64,000 nucleotides of DNA, taken from the NCBI RefSeq assembly GCF_030268965.1, contig NZ_BSSE01000008.1, forward strand, positions 62,001-126,000, in the 5' to 3' direction. The notes beneath the pieces are model-generated. The model did no database searches. It worked only from the letters and a program-made list of their open reading frames with translations, and had not been told where the DNA came from. Positions within the stretch are counted from its first letter, which is position 1; each line of letters begins with the position of its first letter. This document shows, piece after piece, positions 32,743 to 42,130 of this stretch. This DNA comes from Microtetraspora sp. NBRC 16547 (GTDB taxonomy: Bacteria; Actinomycetota; Actinomycetes; Streptosporangiales; Streptosporangiaceae). The position numbers and the translations under genes are program-made.

Positions 32743-35685
32743 GTGATTATCGAACGGCAGCCGATCCCCGCCGGCCTGGAGCTGATGGCCCCCGGCGTGG
32801 AGCTGGCCGCCGTGCTCGATGGGATCGATATCGCCAGGCTGGACGGCTTCGACGCCGTCATCGTCATGCAGGCATACGCCCGCCTCGAAGCGCACATGCA
32901 AGCCCGGAAAGCCACCGTGATGGCCGAAGTCGGCCTGTATGAGATTTCCGTCTCCGGCATGGAGAAAATGGCGGAGCCGGACAAGAACTCACCCGATGAG
33001 GTCAGGTCGGCGTTGGGGCTCACCCGCCGGGCCGCCGAGCGGGAATACGGGTTCGCCTACGACCTGAAAGTTCGTCTCCCGCGGGTGCGGGACGCCCTGT
33101 CGGCGGGTTTGATCGACAAGGCGCGGGCGGTGGTGTTCTGCGACTGGCTGGAAGACGTCCCCATCGAACTCGCCCGCGCTGTCGCCGATCATCTGCTGCC
33201 CAAGGCGGGCAAGTGGACGACGAGTGAGCTGCGGGAGAAGATCAAGAAGTTGTTGATCGCCGCGGATCCGGCTTGGGCGCGCCGTAAGTATGAGCGGGCT
33301 GTTCACCAGCGGCGGGTGATCGGGGTGCGGCATGCCGATGGTTCGGCGAGTATCACCGGCGAGCAGTTGCCGGTGGATCAGGCGGCCGCTGCGATCGCGC
33401 GGGTGGATGCGATCGCGGTGCGGGCGAAGAAGAGTGGCCTGCACGCCCCGATTGATCATGTGCGGGCGGATGTGTTTCTCGGCTTGCTTGAGGGGAGCAT
33501 GTCGGGCCTGGACGACGACGCGATCATCGCTGTCCTGTTCGCCAACGCCGCCCGTAAGGCGGCCGGTGAGGAGGACGACTACGACGACCAGCTCTCCGAC
33601 GCCCCTTTCGACGACCCTGACCCCCAGGGCGCGGACCCCGACCCCTGCGGCTGGGACGGCCCCGGCCCCCAAGGCGGGGACCCCGACCCCCAAAGCTGGG
33701 ACGACCCCGACCACACCGGCGACGACTTCGGCGATGGCGACGGTGGCTGTGGTGACAGCGATGGCGGCTGTGGCGCTGGCGGAGCGGATGCCCCCAATGA
33801 CGGCGACGGCGGCGACGGTGGCCCTGGCGGTTGTGGCGATGGCGGCGCGGACGACCCCAATGACAGCGACGACGGCGATGACGGCTGTGGCGATAGCCAC
33901 GCGGGCGCCCCCGGTGACGGCAACGGCGGCGACGGTGGCCCTGGCGGTTGTGGCGCTGGCGGCGCGGACGACCCCAATGACAGCGACGACGGCGATGACG
34001 GCTGTGGCGATAGCCACGCGGGCGCCCCTGATGACGGCGACGGCGGCGGCGGTGGCTGTGGTGGGAGTGGCGACGGCGACAGCGGCCGGGACGGCAGTAA
34101 GGACGACGGCGATGGAGACAGCGGCCATGGTGGCCACAGCCGTAGCCGTAGCCGTGGTGACGGTGGCGCTGGGAGTGCTCAGGGCGGCAGCGTGAAGTCG
34201 AGCGCGGGCGTGGTGGAGCCGGTGGGGTTCGCGGCGGGTGAGCTGCGGGTTCGAGTGTCCACGCTCATGCACCTGGACGACCTGCCCTCAGAGCTTGCCG
34301 GGTGGGGGCCGATTCACGCTCATCTGGCCCGCAGGCTCGCCAAACGACAGATCGGCGGCGAGTGGCGGTTCGCCATCTGCGATGAGGACGGTCACCTCCT
34401 CTACGCCGGGATCACCCGACGCCGCCCTGCGGGGTGGCCCCGCCGCCCGACCCCTCCAACACCGTCACCTCCCGCATCCCGCCCGACCGCCGGTCGTCAA
34501 CAGGACTCCGGCCCCGCAGGCGGCCGCGGTTCCCCGCCGGCGCTTGGTCCGGTACCAGCCGCGCCTTACGCGTCCGATTCCTGTGAGGCGCCCGGCCCCG
34601 GCCGCGCGCCTGACACCTCATCCACGCCCCGCCCCGCAGCTGATACCGCTTCCGCAGACATCGGCGGGACAAGGGCGAAGCCTGCCCACGAGTCGGACCA
34701 GGAGCGAGAAGGGGATCCCCGCGCGAGGGCTGTGTCGGTCCGCCGTCGTGGGATCGTCGAGTTGCAGTTCCCGCTGTCGCTGCTGCGGGCGCTGTACGCC
34801 GACATCCACGCCCAGGGCGGCTGGGCCGGTGTGATCGCTGACGTCATGCGCCAATACGACCAGGCCATCGAACAGAGCTTTCCGACCGACGATGACGGCC
34901 ACGGCCACAGTGCGGGTGACGGTTCGGCAGGTGATGGTTCCGCGGGTGACGCTTCTGGTGATGGTTCGGCGGGTGACGCTTCTGTTGGTGGCAGTTCTGC
35001 GGGTGACGTTTCGGCAGGTGATGGTTCGGCGGGGGACGGCGCTGCGGCAGGCGGGCCTGTACGGCAGGGTGCTGTGGAGAACGACGCTGCCCGAGGGTCT
35101 GTGGTCGGCTGTGGGGCGGCCGGTGGGGATGCGCGGCGGCGGTTCCCCACAGCGGGACTGCGGCGGCGGATCGAGATCCGCGACAGGGTCTGCTCCCATC
35201 CCGGCTGTCGTGCTCCGGCCACCCGGTCGGAGCTGGATCACACCCGCCAGTACGCCCACGGCGGCCCCACGACCGAGGACAACCTGGCTGCCGCGTGTGC
35301 GCATGACCATGACCTGCGCGACAACGGCTGGCGGGTCATCCAGACCGCGCCAGGACATGTGACCTGGATCAGCCGGACCGGCCACCGCTATCCGGTTCAG
35401 CCGCCGCCGATCATCGAATCCCTGCCGGAGCCCTTCGCCCCTGCAGGCTGGGCCATGCCCGACAGGTCGGGAACCAGCGGAGTAGGCGGGCTCGCAGCTG
35501 TCGGGTATGGCGCGGGCAGCATCACCGACCCCGCCAACGACGAACTCCCGTTCCTGCCGACCTGGACCTACGAACCCGCCTGGTGGGAAGAACCCATCCC
35601 CGCACCGAGCCCGGCGCAAGAGGCAGGACCCGAAACCACGTCCGGCCCGCCGCCCGACCCGGCCGACGACATCCCGCCCTTCTGA
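32743..35685 (+). CDS. DUF222-HNH endonuclease domain protein (13E12 type) with large low-complexity inserts
   Basis: A 980-residue protein; relatives are usually 400-600. Residues 1-270 are DUF222 (RLEAHMQARKATVMAEVGLY, LTRRAAEREYGFAYDL, CDWLEDVPIELARAVADHLL). Residues 275-480 are a Gly/Asp/Cys-rich insert with a 117-bp tandem duplication. A second DUF222-like part surrounds 490-570 and 660-720. Residues 730-780 are SAGDG repeats. The HNH nuclease is at 800-880 (RVCSHPGCRAPATRSELDHT, ending AACAHDHDLRDNGW). GTG 32743 starts the frame. These genes are multicopy in actinomycetes; their role is unsettled (mobile or defence-related nuclease). Confidence 0.85.
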   Translation: MIIERQPIPAGLELMAPGVELAAVLDGIDIARLDGFDAVIVMQAYARLEAHMQARKATVMAEVGLYEISVSGMEKMAEPDKNSPDEVRSALGLTRRAAEREYGFAYDLKVRLPRVRDALSAGLIDKARAVVFCDWLEDVPIELARAVADHLLPKAGKWTTSELREKIKKLLIAADPAWARRKYERAVHQRRVIGVRHADGSASITGEQLPVDQAAAAIARVDAIAVRAKKSGLHAPIDHVRADVFLGLLEGSMSGLDDDAIIAVLFANAARKAAGEEDDYDDQLSDAPFDDPDPQGADPDPCGWDGPGPQGGDPDPQSWDDPDHTGDDFGDGDGGCGDSDGGCGAGGADAPNDGDGGDGGPGGCGDGGADDPNDSDDGDDGCGDSHAGAPGDGNGGDGGPGGCGAGGADDPNDSDDGDDGCGDSHAGAPDDGDGGGGGCGGSGDGDSGRDGSKDDGDGDSGHGGHSRSRSRGDGGAGSAQGGSVKSSAGVVEPVGFAAGELRVRVSTLMHLDDLPSELAGWGPIHAHLARRLAKRQIGGEWRFAICDEDGHLLYAGITRRRPAGWPRRPTPPTPSPPASRPTAGRQQDSGPAGGRGSPPALGPVPAAPYASDSCEAPGPGRAPDTSSTPRPAADTASADIGGTRAKPAHESDQEREGDPRARAVSVRRRGIVELQFPLSLLRALYADIHAQGGWAGVIADVMRQYDQAIEQSFPTDDDGHGHSAGDGSAGDGSAGDASGDGSAGDASVGGSSAGDVSAGDGSAGDGAAAGGPVRQGAVENDAARGSVVGCGAAGGDARRRFPTAGLRRRIEIRDRVCSHPGCRAPATRSELDHTRQYAHGGPTTEDNLAAACAHDHDLRDNGWRVIQTAPGHVTWISRTGHRYPVQPPPIIESLPEPFAPAGWAMPDRSGTSGVGGLAAVGYGAGSITDPANDELPFLPTWTYEPAWWEEPIPAPSPAQEAGPETTSGPPPDPADDIPPF
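33811..34044 (+). repeat. 117-bp tandem duplication inside the DUF222-HNH gene
   Basis: Two consecutive 117-base units (33811-33927 and 33928-34044) differ at only a few positions and a third degenerate copy begins after them. Each encodes 39 residues starting GDGGPGGCG and containing DDPNDSDDGDDGCGDSHAGA. The frame is preserved. Confidence 0.9.
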
Positions 35686-35862
35686 CCCGGATCTGCCAGG
35701 CCACCCCCGGTTCGGCGGAAACGGCGGCGTGCGGGCCGATACGCGCCCGTTCATGGCGGCGGGGCTTCGTGACGACGGCGTATCGGGCGACGGCGTATCG
35801 GGCGACGGCGAGTTGGGTGTGGCGGGGAGCGGAGTGGAGGTGGGGAGGCCAGGGACAACCGG

Positions 35863-36687
35863 TCACGGGGAGAACTGGTAGCGCAGGAGGAGGCCCACCT
35901 TTCGGAGCGCCGGGATCAGCTGCATGAGGCGGCAGGCCAACCGGTAGCGCGGCGGCAGGCGGTCGATCCAGGGGAGGTCCACGACGGCCAGTTCGGTGAG
36001 CAGCGTGAATCGTGGATCCCAGCTCTCCAGGCGATGGGGATCGTCGAGACCCCAGGTGAGGGTAGCGCCGGTGGTACGCAGGATGCGGTTGAGCCGCTGG
36101 GCCCGTATGCCGAGCGGGCTGACCGCGTCGAAGACGATCTGGCCGCCCACGGAAAAGTGGTTGGCGATCCGGTGGACGAGCGTCTCCACGCTGGAGTCGG
36201 TGAGGTACATCGTGAGTCCCTCGGCCACGACCAGGGTGGGGCGGTCCCCAGGGATCTCGGGCAGCCATCCGGGATCGGTCACCGACGATCCGATCAGCCG
36301 ATATCCGGGACTTTCGGGATACAGGCGACGGCGCAAGTCGACGACCTCGGGGTAGTCCACGTCGAACCACCGCACCCTGGGGGGCGGGGCGATCCGGAAG
36401 ACCCGGCCGTCGAGGCCGCATCCCAGATGGACAACGGTGGCGTCCGGGTGGGCGGCGAGGAACTCGGCGGTCCATTCGTCGAACTGCCGTCCCCGCATGG
36501 CGACGACGGCCGCCTCGCCGCCGCTCATGCGGAACGTGGTGAAGTCGTACGCGACACGGCGGACCGTGTCCTGCGCCGTCCTGTCCCCGAGGACGGGGTG
36601 GTCCGAGCGGCTGTCGAGCGCTCTGCCGTACAGGGTGACGAGGAGGGTTTGCCGTACGCCGGTGAAGGCGACCTTCTCGCTGGTCAT
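35863..36687 (-). CDS. Class I SAM methyltransferase, LCM/PPM (Tcmp) family
   Basis: A 274-residue protein with the leucine-carboxyl-methyltransferase-like features of actinomycete polyketide-type O-methyltransferases: motif I VVHLGCGLDGRVFRI, WFDVDYPEVVDLRRRL, then LVVAEGLTMYL and FDAVSPLG. Substrates of this group are mostly unknown and include natural-product carboxyl or hydroxyl groups. It diverges from lpdA at 36798. The 177 bases between it and the DUF222 gene hold short GACGGCGTATCGGGC repeats. Confidence 0.88.
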   Translation of the reverse strand: MTSEKVAFTGVRQTLLVTLYGRALDSRSDHPVLGDRTAQDTVRRVAYDFTTFRMSGGEAAVVAMRGRQFDEWTAEFLAAHPDATVVHLGCGLDGRVFRIAPPPRVRWFDVDYPEVVDLRRRLYPESPGYRLIGSSVTDPGWLPEIPGDRPTLVVAEGLTMYLTDSSVETLVHRIANHFSVGGQIVFDAVSPLGIRAQRLNRILRTTGATLTWGLDDPHRLESWDPRFTLLTELAVVDLPWIDRLPPRYRLACRLMQLIPALRKVGLLLRYQFSP

Positions 36688-36797
36688 CCGCGCGTGATAC
36701 CCGGCACCGGCGCGTCCACGCGATCACATGCGGACCACCCTGAAACGGCAGGCGGCGCGACGGGTCGGCGTCCGGGGGCGCGTCCTATTGTTGGCCC

Positions 36798-38198
36798 ATG
36801 AGCAAACACTTTGACGTGGTCGTGCTTGGTGCCGGCCCAGGCGGATATGTCGCGGCGATCCGCGCGGCCCAACTCGGGCTCAAAACGGCCGTGATCGAGG
36901 AACGCTACTGGGGCGGCGTCTGCCTCAACGTCGGGTGCATCCCGTCCAAGGCGCTGCTGCGCAACGCCGAGCTGGTGCACCTGTTCGCCAACGAGGCGAA
37001 GACGTACGGCATCCGCGTCGACGGCGAGGTCGGCTTCGACTACGGGGTGGCCTACGAGCGCAGCCGCAAGGTCGCGGACGGCCGGGTCAAGGGCGTCCAC
37101 TACCTGATGAAGAAGAACGCGATCACCCAGTTCGAGGGGCGTGGCCACTTCACCGACGCCAACACCCTGCAGGTGGCCTTGAACGACGGCGGCTCCGAGA
37201 CGGTGACGTTCGGGTCCTGCATCATCGCGGCGGGCGCGTCCCCGAGGCTGCTGCCGGGCACGTCCCTGAGCGAGCGGGTCGTGACGTACGAGGAGCAGAT
37301 CCTCAGCGACAAGCTGCCGGGCAGCATCGTGATCGCGGGAGCGGGCGCCATCGGCGTGGAGTTCGGCTACGTGCTGAACAGCTATGGCGTGGACGTGACC
37401 ATCGTGGAGTTCTTCGACCGGATGGTCCCGCTGGAGGATGCGGAGGTGTCGGCTGAGCTGGCGCGGCGCTACCGGCGGCTCGGCGTCAACGTCCTCACCT
37501 CCACCCGGGTCGAGGGCATCGACGACACGGGCGAGAAGGTCCGGGTGACGGTGTCGCACGAGGGCAGGCAGCAGGTCCTGGAGACCGACAAGGTGCTGCA
37601 GGCCATCGGGTTCCAGCCGAACGTCACGGGATACGGCCTGGAGAACACCGGGGTACGCGTGACCGACCGGGGCGCCATCGACGTGGACGGCCGGTGCCGC
37701 ACCAGCGTCCCGCACATCTACGCCATCGGCGACGTCACGGCGAAGCTGATGCTCGCACACGCGGCCGAGGCCATGGGCGTCGTCGCGGCCGAGACGATCG
37801 CGAACGCCGAGACCATGGAGCTGGACTACGTCATGATCCCAAGGGCGACGTACTGCCAGCCGCAGATCGCGAGCTTCGGGTGGACCGAGGCGCAGGCGCG
37901 CGAGCAGGGCTTCGATGTGAAGGTGGCGAAGTTCCCCTTCAGCGCGAACGGCAAGGCGCACGGCCTCGGCGACACCGTCGGTTTCGTCAAGATCCTCAGC
38001 GACGCGAAGTACGGCGAGCTGCTCGGCGCCCACCTGATCGGGCCCGACGTCACGGAGCTGCTGCCGGAGCTGACGCTGGCGCAGCAGTGGGACCTGACCG
38101 TCAACGAGGTGGCGCGCAACGTCCACGCGCACCCGACGCTGGGCGAGGCCGTCAAGGAGGCGATCCACGGCCTGGCCGGGCACATGATCAACATGTGA
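36798..38198 (+). CDS. lpdA: Dihydrolipoyl dehydrogenase (E3)
   Basis: A 466-residue FAD flavoprotein of the pyridine nucleotide disulfide oxidoreductase family. It has FAD motif [20 protein letters not shown], redox disulfide [13 protein letters not shown] motif [12 protein letters not shown], the second FAD motif [14 protein letters not shown] and the catalytic HAHPTLGE near the C-terminus. It reoxidises dihydrolipoamide in the 2-oxoacid dehydrogenase complexes or the glycine cleavage system. It stands alone, without E1/E2 genes, as often in actinomycetes. Confidence 0.96.
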   Translation: MSKHFDVVVLGAGPGGYVAAIRAAQLGLKTAVIEERYWGGVCLNVGCIPSKALLRNAELVHLFANEAKTYGIRVDGEVGFDYGVAYERSRKVADGRVKGVHYLMKKNAITQFEGRGHFTDANTLQVALNDGGSETVTFGSCIIAAGASPRLLPGTSLSERVVTYEEQILSDKLPGSIVIAGAGAIGVEFGYVLNSYGVDVTIVEFFDRMVPLEDAEVSAELARRYRRLGVNVLTSTRVEGIDDTGEKVRVTVSHEGRQQVLETDKVLQAIGFQPNVTGYGLENTGVRVTDRGAIDVDGRCRTSVPHIYAIGDVTAKLMLAHAAEAMGVVAAETIANAETMELDYVMIPRATYCQPQIASFGWTEAQAREQGFDVKVAKFPFSANGKAHGLGDTVGFVKILSDAKYGELLGAHLIGPDVTELLPELTLAQQWDLTVNEVARNVHAHPTLGEAVKEAIHGLAGHMINM

Positions 38199-38253
38199 GC
38201 CGGGCAGCGCGGCCGCGGTGACGTGGTACAGGAACCGGGTACGGGAACCGGGC

Positions 38254-39222
38254 TCAGCGCCAGGAGAGCGCGGCCCGGGTGTCCCAGTAGGTCTCCGGAT
38301 CCTCCGCCAGCCCGGCGAGGCGCTCGTCGAGCTCCTGGTCCCACTCGACGTCCGCCGCGGTCAGGTTGCTGTGCAGCTGCGGCACCGAGACCGCGCCGCT
38401 CAGCACCACCCCGGTCCACGGCCGCGCGAGTACGGCGGCGAGCGCGATCGCGTCCGGCGTGACGCCGCGCTCGCGGGCCGCCTCGGCGAGCGCGGCGGGT
38501 GCCGCCTGGGCGGTCAGCCGCCCGTTCGCCACCGCCTCCTTGACGATCACCCCGAGACCGGCCTCGTGCGCGCGGGCGAGCGCCGCGTCGCAGGAGCGTT
38601 CCAGCAGGTTCCAGGTCGACTGCACCGTGTCGAAGACCCCGCTCTCGACCGCCCGCTCGATCGTCCCGGCCTGGTGCGGCCCGGTCGTGCTGAGCCCGAC
38701 CGCGACTCCCTCCGCGCGCAGCGCGTGCAACCGGACGAGCACCTCCTCGTCGTCGAGCACTCCGCTCTCCACGGTCGCGGAGTGGATCTGATAGAGCGAG
38801 AGATGCTCCCCGAGCAGGGCGCGCGTCTCCTCCAGCTGGCGGCGCAGCTGCCCCGCCGACAGCTCCTTCACCTCGTGGTTTCGGGCGTCCATCCGCCAGC
38901 CGCCGACGTACGCGTATCCCCACTTGGAGCCGATGGTCGCAGCCCCCGGGGCGATGCCGCGCTCGCGCAGCCATCCGGCGAGGAACTCCTCGGCCAGGCC
39001 GTACGAACGGGCGGTGTCGAAGTAGCGCACCCCGGCGTCCCAGGCCGCGTCGAGCAGGTCCCACGCCCGCACCCGCATCGCGGCGACGCTCCGGTCGGGG
39101 CCGAGATCCTCGGCCCGGCCGAGCGTGATGTACGCGGGACGGCCCACTGCGGCCAGCCCGAGACCGAGCGGGGTCACCATCAGGCGGGTACGGCCCAGCG
39201 GGCGTAGCGCGCGTGCGTCCAT
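38254..39222 (-). CDS. Aldo/keto reductase
   Basis: A 322-residue (alpha/beta)8 NADPH-dependent oxidoreductase. The N-terminus MDARALRPLGRTRLMVTPLG, the catalytic region GVRYFDTARSYGLAEEFLAGW (Asp and Tyr), a lysine in IGSKWGY, and HLSLYQIHSA (His) fit the family. The C-terminal cofactor-binding part includes VVLSGAVSVPQLHSNL. The true start is ATG 39222; the frame continues far upstream but only antisense to non-coding bases and the next gene. The substrate is unknown. It is convergent with lpdA. Confidence 0.92.
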   Translation of the reverse strand: MDARALRPLGRTRLMVTPLGLGLAAVGRPAYITLGRAEDLGPDRSVAAMRVRAWDLLDAAWDAGVRYFDTARSYGLAEEFLAGWLRERGIAPGAATIGSKWGYAYVGGWRMDARNHEVKELSAGQLRRQLEETRALLGEHLSLYQIHSATVESGVLDDEEVLVRLHALRAEGVAVGLSTTGPHQAGTIERAVESGVFDTVQSTWNLLERSCDAALARAHEAGLGVIVKEAVANGRLTAQAAPAALAEAARERGVTPDAIALAAVLARPWTGVVLSGAVSVPQLHSNLTAADVEWDQELDERLAGLAEDPETYWDTRAALSWR

Positions 39223-39374
39223 GCGGCACAACATAGCGCGGCCTGCCCGGACGGCCGTGACCCCAGGTGTCCCGGAACGCTGTGCAGGGGACCCGCTGGG
39301 TGTGGCCGACGGGCTCCGGCTGACGGGCGAGGACGTCGAGGACGTCGAGGACGTCGAGGTGGTCGAGCGCGACC

Positions 39375-40331
39375 TCAGGATCGCGGCGCGGGTGTAGCCG
39401 CGGGTGTCGTGGCCGGGAAGAGGCGCGCGGCGTTGTCGTGGCAGGCGGCGCGCAGCCAGTCGTCCCCGAGCCCGAGCCCGGCGAGAGCCTCCAGGGCGTC
39501 CGCGTACGGATAGGGGATGTTGGGGAAGTCGCTGCCGAACAGGATCCGGTCCTGGAGGTCGAGCAGCCGGGGCAGCTCCCGCAGGGGGAACGGGGTGGCC
39601 TCCTCGGTGAACCCGGTGAAGGCCATCGTCGTGTCGAGATGGACGTACGGATGGCGGGCGGCCAGGTCGAGGAACTCGGCGTACTCCGGCAGGCCCATGT
39701 GCGCGACGATCAGCTGCAGCCGAGGGTGCCGGGCGAGCACCGCGCCGATCGGGCCGGGTCCGGTGTGCCGCCCTGGCGCCGGCCCGGAGCCGCAGTGCGC
39801 CACGACGGGGACGCCGGTCTCCGCGAGCACGCCCCAGACGTCGTCCAGGAGCGGGTCGTTCGGGTCGTACGCCCCTACCTGGAGATGGGCCTTGAACACC
39901 CGCGCGCCGGACTCGATCGCCTCCGTGACGTACCGCGCGGCGTCGGGCTCGGGGAAGAAGGTCGCCGTGTGCAGGCAGTCGGGCGTGCGCTCGGCGAAGT
40001 CCGCGGCCCAGCCGTTCAGCCAGGCCGCCATGGACGGTTTGTGTGGATACAGCATCGAGGTGAAGGCCAGGACGCCGAAGGATCGCAGCCGCGCGAGCCG
40101 TTCGTCCTCCTCCAGCCGGTACGCGATCGGCCAGGGCCGGCCGACCAGCGGGCCCACGGCGTCGAAGTACGCCCACACCTTGGTCAGCACCCGTTCCGGC
40201 ATGAAGTGCGTGTGCACGTCGATCAGGCCGGGCAGGCCCAGGCCGCGCCAGAACGCGGTGACCCGATGGGTCTCGCCCGCTCCCGATCCCGCTCTCGGCT
40301 TGGCTTCCGGTTCGGCTCCCGACTCAGTCAT
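39375..40331 (-). CDS. Amidohydrolase-2 family metal-dependent hydrolase
   Basis: A 318-residue TIM-barrel hydrolase. Landmarks are LIDVHTHFMPERVL (metal-binding HxH), FKAHLQVG, VVAHCGSGPAP, LIVAHMGLPEYAEF and ILFGSDFPNIPYPYA (catalytic Asp). This is the aminocarboxymuconate-decarboxylase-like group of amidohydrolases, acting as hydrolases or decarboxylases on cyclic acids. The first 20 residues (Glu/Pro/Gly/Ala-rich) are probably dispensable. It precedes the aldo/keto reductase on the same strand by 152 bases, with a short GAGGACGTC tandem repeat between. Confidence 0.88.
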   Translation of the reverse strand: MTESGAEPEAKPRAGSGAGETHRVTAFWRGLGLPGLIDVHTHFMPERVLTKVWAYFDAVGPLVGRPWPIAYRLEEDERLARLRSFGVLAFTSMLYPHKPSMAAWLNGWAADFAERTPDCLHTATFFPEPDAARYVTEAIESGARVFKAHLQVGAYDPNDPLLDDVWGVLAETGVPVVAHCGSGPAPGRHTGPGPIGAVLARHPRLQLIVAHMGLPEYAEFLDLAARHPYVHLDTTMAFTGFTEEATPFPLRELPRLLDLQDRILFGSDFPNIPYPYADALEALAGLGLGDDWLRAACHDNAARLFPATTPAATPAPRS

Positions 40332-40404
40332 AACGCTTCACGGTAGCTGAGGCTGACGTTCAGATCATCCACTCAGATCCGGTTTGGGGCTATTGATACG
40401 ATCT

Positions 40405-40715
40405 ATGCCCTTTGTAACCACCGTCGTCACCGACGAGGAGATCACCGCGCTGGTCGACGGCCAAAGTCGGGCACGAACGTGATCCTCGCCCAGCCGCAGG
40501 ACACCGCCCTGGCCCAGCGCATCGCCCCCGCCGTCTCCGCCGCCGCCGCGAGCACCCTTCGACGGGAGGCTGCCCGACAACATGTTCTGGGATTCCAAGG
40601 GCCTGACAAGCGTCAACTACCTCATGGGGCATCTCGCCATGCGGTACATCGCTCCGAGCAGTACGGCGAGAAGAAGCTGGTCGCGGTGGTCGCGTTCAAC
40701 ACCAAGGCGGGCTGA
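40405..40715 (+). pseudogene. Frameshifted remnant of a gluzincin-like (peptidase MA-type) C-terminus
   Basis: One frame reads FDGRLPDNMFWDSKGLTSVN then YLMGHLAMRYIA; a frame change near 40655 continues EQYGEKKLVAVVAFNTKAG and stops at 40715. Joined, this resembles the segment after the HExxH helix of peptidase-MA-like metalloproteases (a xxYIAEKYGEKKL pattern). An upstream frame MPFVTTVVTDEEITALVDG stops early. There is no intact catalytic region. The family call is tentative. Confidence 0.45.
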
Positions 40716-40760
40716 CCTTGGCGGACTGACTGTGGCGGGCTGACTGGCGAGGGAGGCACG

Positions 40761-41354
40761 TCATAGTGGCCAGGGAAAGGCGGTGAGCTCGGGCCAGTCC
40801 CTGGTCCACCGGGCCACCTTGGCGTCGTAGACCTCGCGCGGAGCCAACCCGGGGTTGGGGCGCAGGACGAGGTCGAACACGTCGGAGAGGCCGCGCGGCG
40901 CGTAGACCTGCCAGCTGTCCGCCGGCGTCAGCCGTACGCCGAGATGACAGGTGGTGCATGGGAAGGAGTCGATGCCCGACTCGGTGGAGTCGTGGGGAGG
41001 GCAGGGCACCCCCCACCTGTCCTCGTACCACAGGTGCACCCGCGCCTGGTTGCGGATCTCCACGGGCAGCTCGCCGAACAGGCTCCGGCCTGCCCGGATG
41101 ACCTCGTCCTCGGCCTCCCACGACAGGTCTCCGTCGTCGAAGTAGATCAGGTCGTAGTCCTTGATGCCGTGCTCGGGTGGCCGCCCCGTGGTGCCGTTCC
41201 AGATGGTCTGCGCGATCGCGCCCGCGGCGACGTACCAGCCCGGCAGCTCCATCGACCGGGCCCGCCGCAGGACCTCCATCAGCGTCCGGTTGGTCCGCAG
41301 GGTCGAGGTCATGGCGGCGAGCTGGCCGTCGAGCGGGAGGCGAGAGATGCGCAT
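40761..41354 (-). CDS. Nucleotidyltransferase family protein (PF06042/DUF925 type)
   Basis: A 197-residue protein with a minimal nucleotidyltransferase core: a Gly-rich strand WYVAAGAIAQTIWN followed by IKDYDLIYFDDGDLSWEAE supplying the acidic residues, and a conserved WQVYAPRGLSDVFDLVLRPN near the C-terminus. The NTP_transf_6 group is uncharacterised. It is the last of three same-strand genes (sirtuin, RDD, this) separated by about 100 bases each. Confidence 0.8.
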   Translation of the reverse strand: MRISRLPLDGQLAAMTSTLRTNRTLMEVLRRARSMELPGWYVAAGAIAQTIWNGTTGRPPEHGIKDYDLIYFDDGDLSWEAEDEVIRAGRSLFGELPVEIRNQARVHLWYEDRWGVPCPPHDSTESGIDSFPCTTCHLGVRLTPADSWQVYAPRGLSDVFDLVLRPNPGLAPREVYDAKVARWTRDWPELTAFPWPL

Positions 41355-41452
41355 CGCCCACCCCTATCAAGCCGTACCGACAACTTCCGGAGTCGTTCCG
41401 GGAGGGCGTGGGGCCACGGCATCCGGCGGAGCGGGCGAGCTTCCCGGACGGG

Positions 41453-42034
41453 TCAGCGCCCTGACCCTGCGGGCGGGTGCGCCCGCGCGGTGAGGCCGCC
41501 GGGCCGAGCCGGTTCCGACACCACGCTCCCGCAGAGCCGGTCGTACGGTGTCCGGCCGGTGCCGAGGAAGAGCGTGACGGCGTAGACGATCAGCAGCAGA
41601 TAGGTCAACGCGAACAGGACCATGTTGAGGCCGTCGCTGGGCGCTCCCGGCCAGGTGAAGACGTTCCAGATCGCGGTGTGCGCCAGCTCCCAGGGGATCA
41701 GCAGCTTGAGCGCGGACCGGGCGAACGCTCGCGGCCGGCTCAGCGTCTCTCCCGACCGCGTGGCGACGGCCAGCCCGAGCAGGCGCTTGCCGGGCGTCGC
41801 CCGCCGCTCCGACGCCTCACGGGAGGCGAGCCACATCGTGGCCGGGATGGTGAGCACCGCCATGGCGGCGAGTTGTGCGACCGCTCGGCCGGCGAAGCCG
41901 TCGATGCCGAAGGTGAGGGAGAACCCGGCCGCGCGGACGGAGACACCGATCAGCACCAGTGCCCCGACATATGCCATGACCAGTGCATAGTCCACCATCG
42001 TTGCCGCTATGCGACGTATAGCCAAAAGAGCCAT
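41453..42034 (-). CDS. RDD family membrane protein
   Basis: A 193-residue protein with the RDD signature: an Arg and Asp in the first helix (AIRRIAATMVDYALVMAYVG), helices at about 55-75 and 130-165, and ATPGKRLLGLAVATRSGE between them. Its function is unknown; some RDD proteins are transporters or antiporters. ATG 42034 was chosen because MALLAIRRIAATMVDYA is a normal start. It is preceded by an AT-rich TTATAC eight bases upstream and no ribosome binding site, suggesting a leaderless transcript. The frame extends 23 codons upstream without support. Confidence 0.8.
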   Translation of the reverse strand: MALLAIRRIAATMVDYALVMAYVGALVLIGVSVRAAGFSLTFGIDGFAGRAVAQLAAMAVLTIPATMWLASREASERRATPGKRLLGLAVATRSGETLSRPRAFARSALKLLIPWELAHTAIWNVFTWPGAPSDGLNMVLFALTYLLLIVYAVTLFLGTGRTPYDRLCGSVVSEPARPGGLTARAHPPAGSGR

Positions 42035-42130
42035 TTTTCGTCGTATAACCGTACTGGGCACCGGCAAAGTGTGGCATGGGAGTCCGGCCTCATGCGACGG
42101 CATCGATCAGCGCGGCGACCGCTGCTGAGT

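Noticed and set aside
38254-40176. A 640-residue fusion protein extending the aldo/keto reductase upstream
   Set aside because: The extra 320 codons are antisense or frame-shifted over the amidohydrolase gene, which has clear metal-binding motifs in its own frame.
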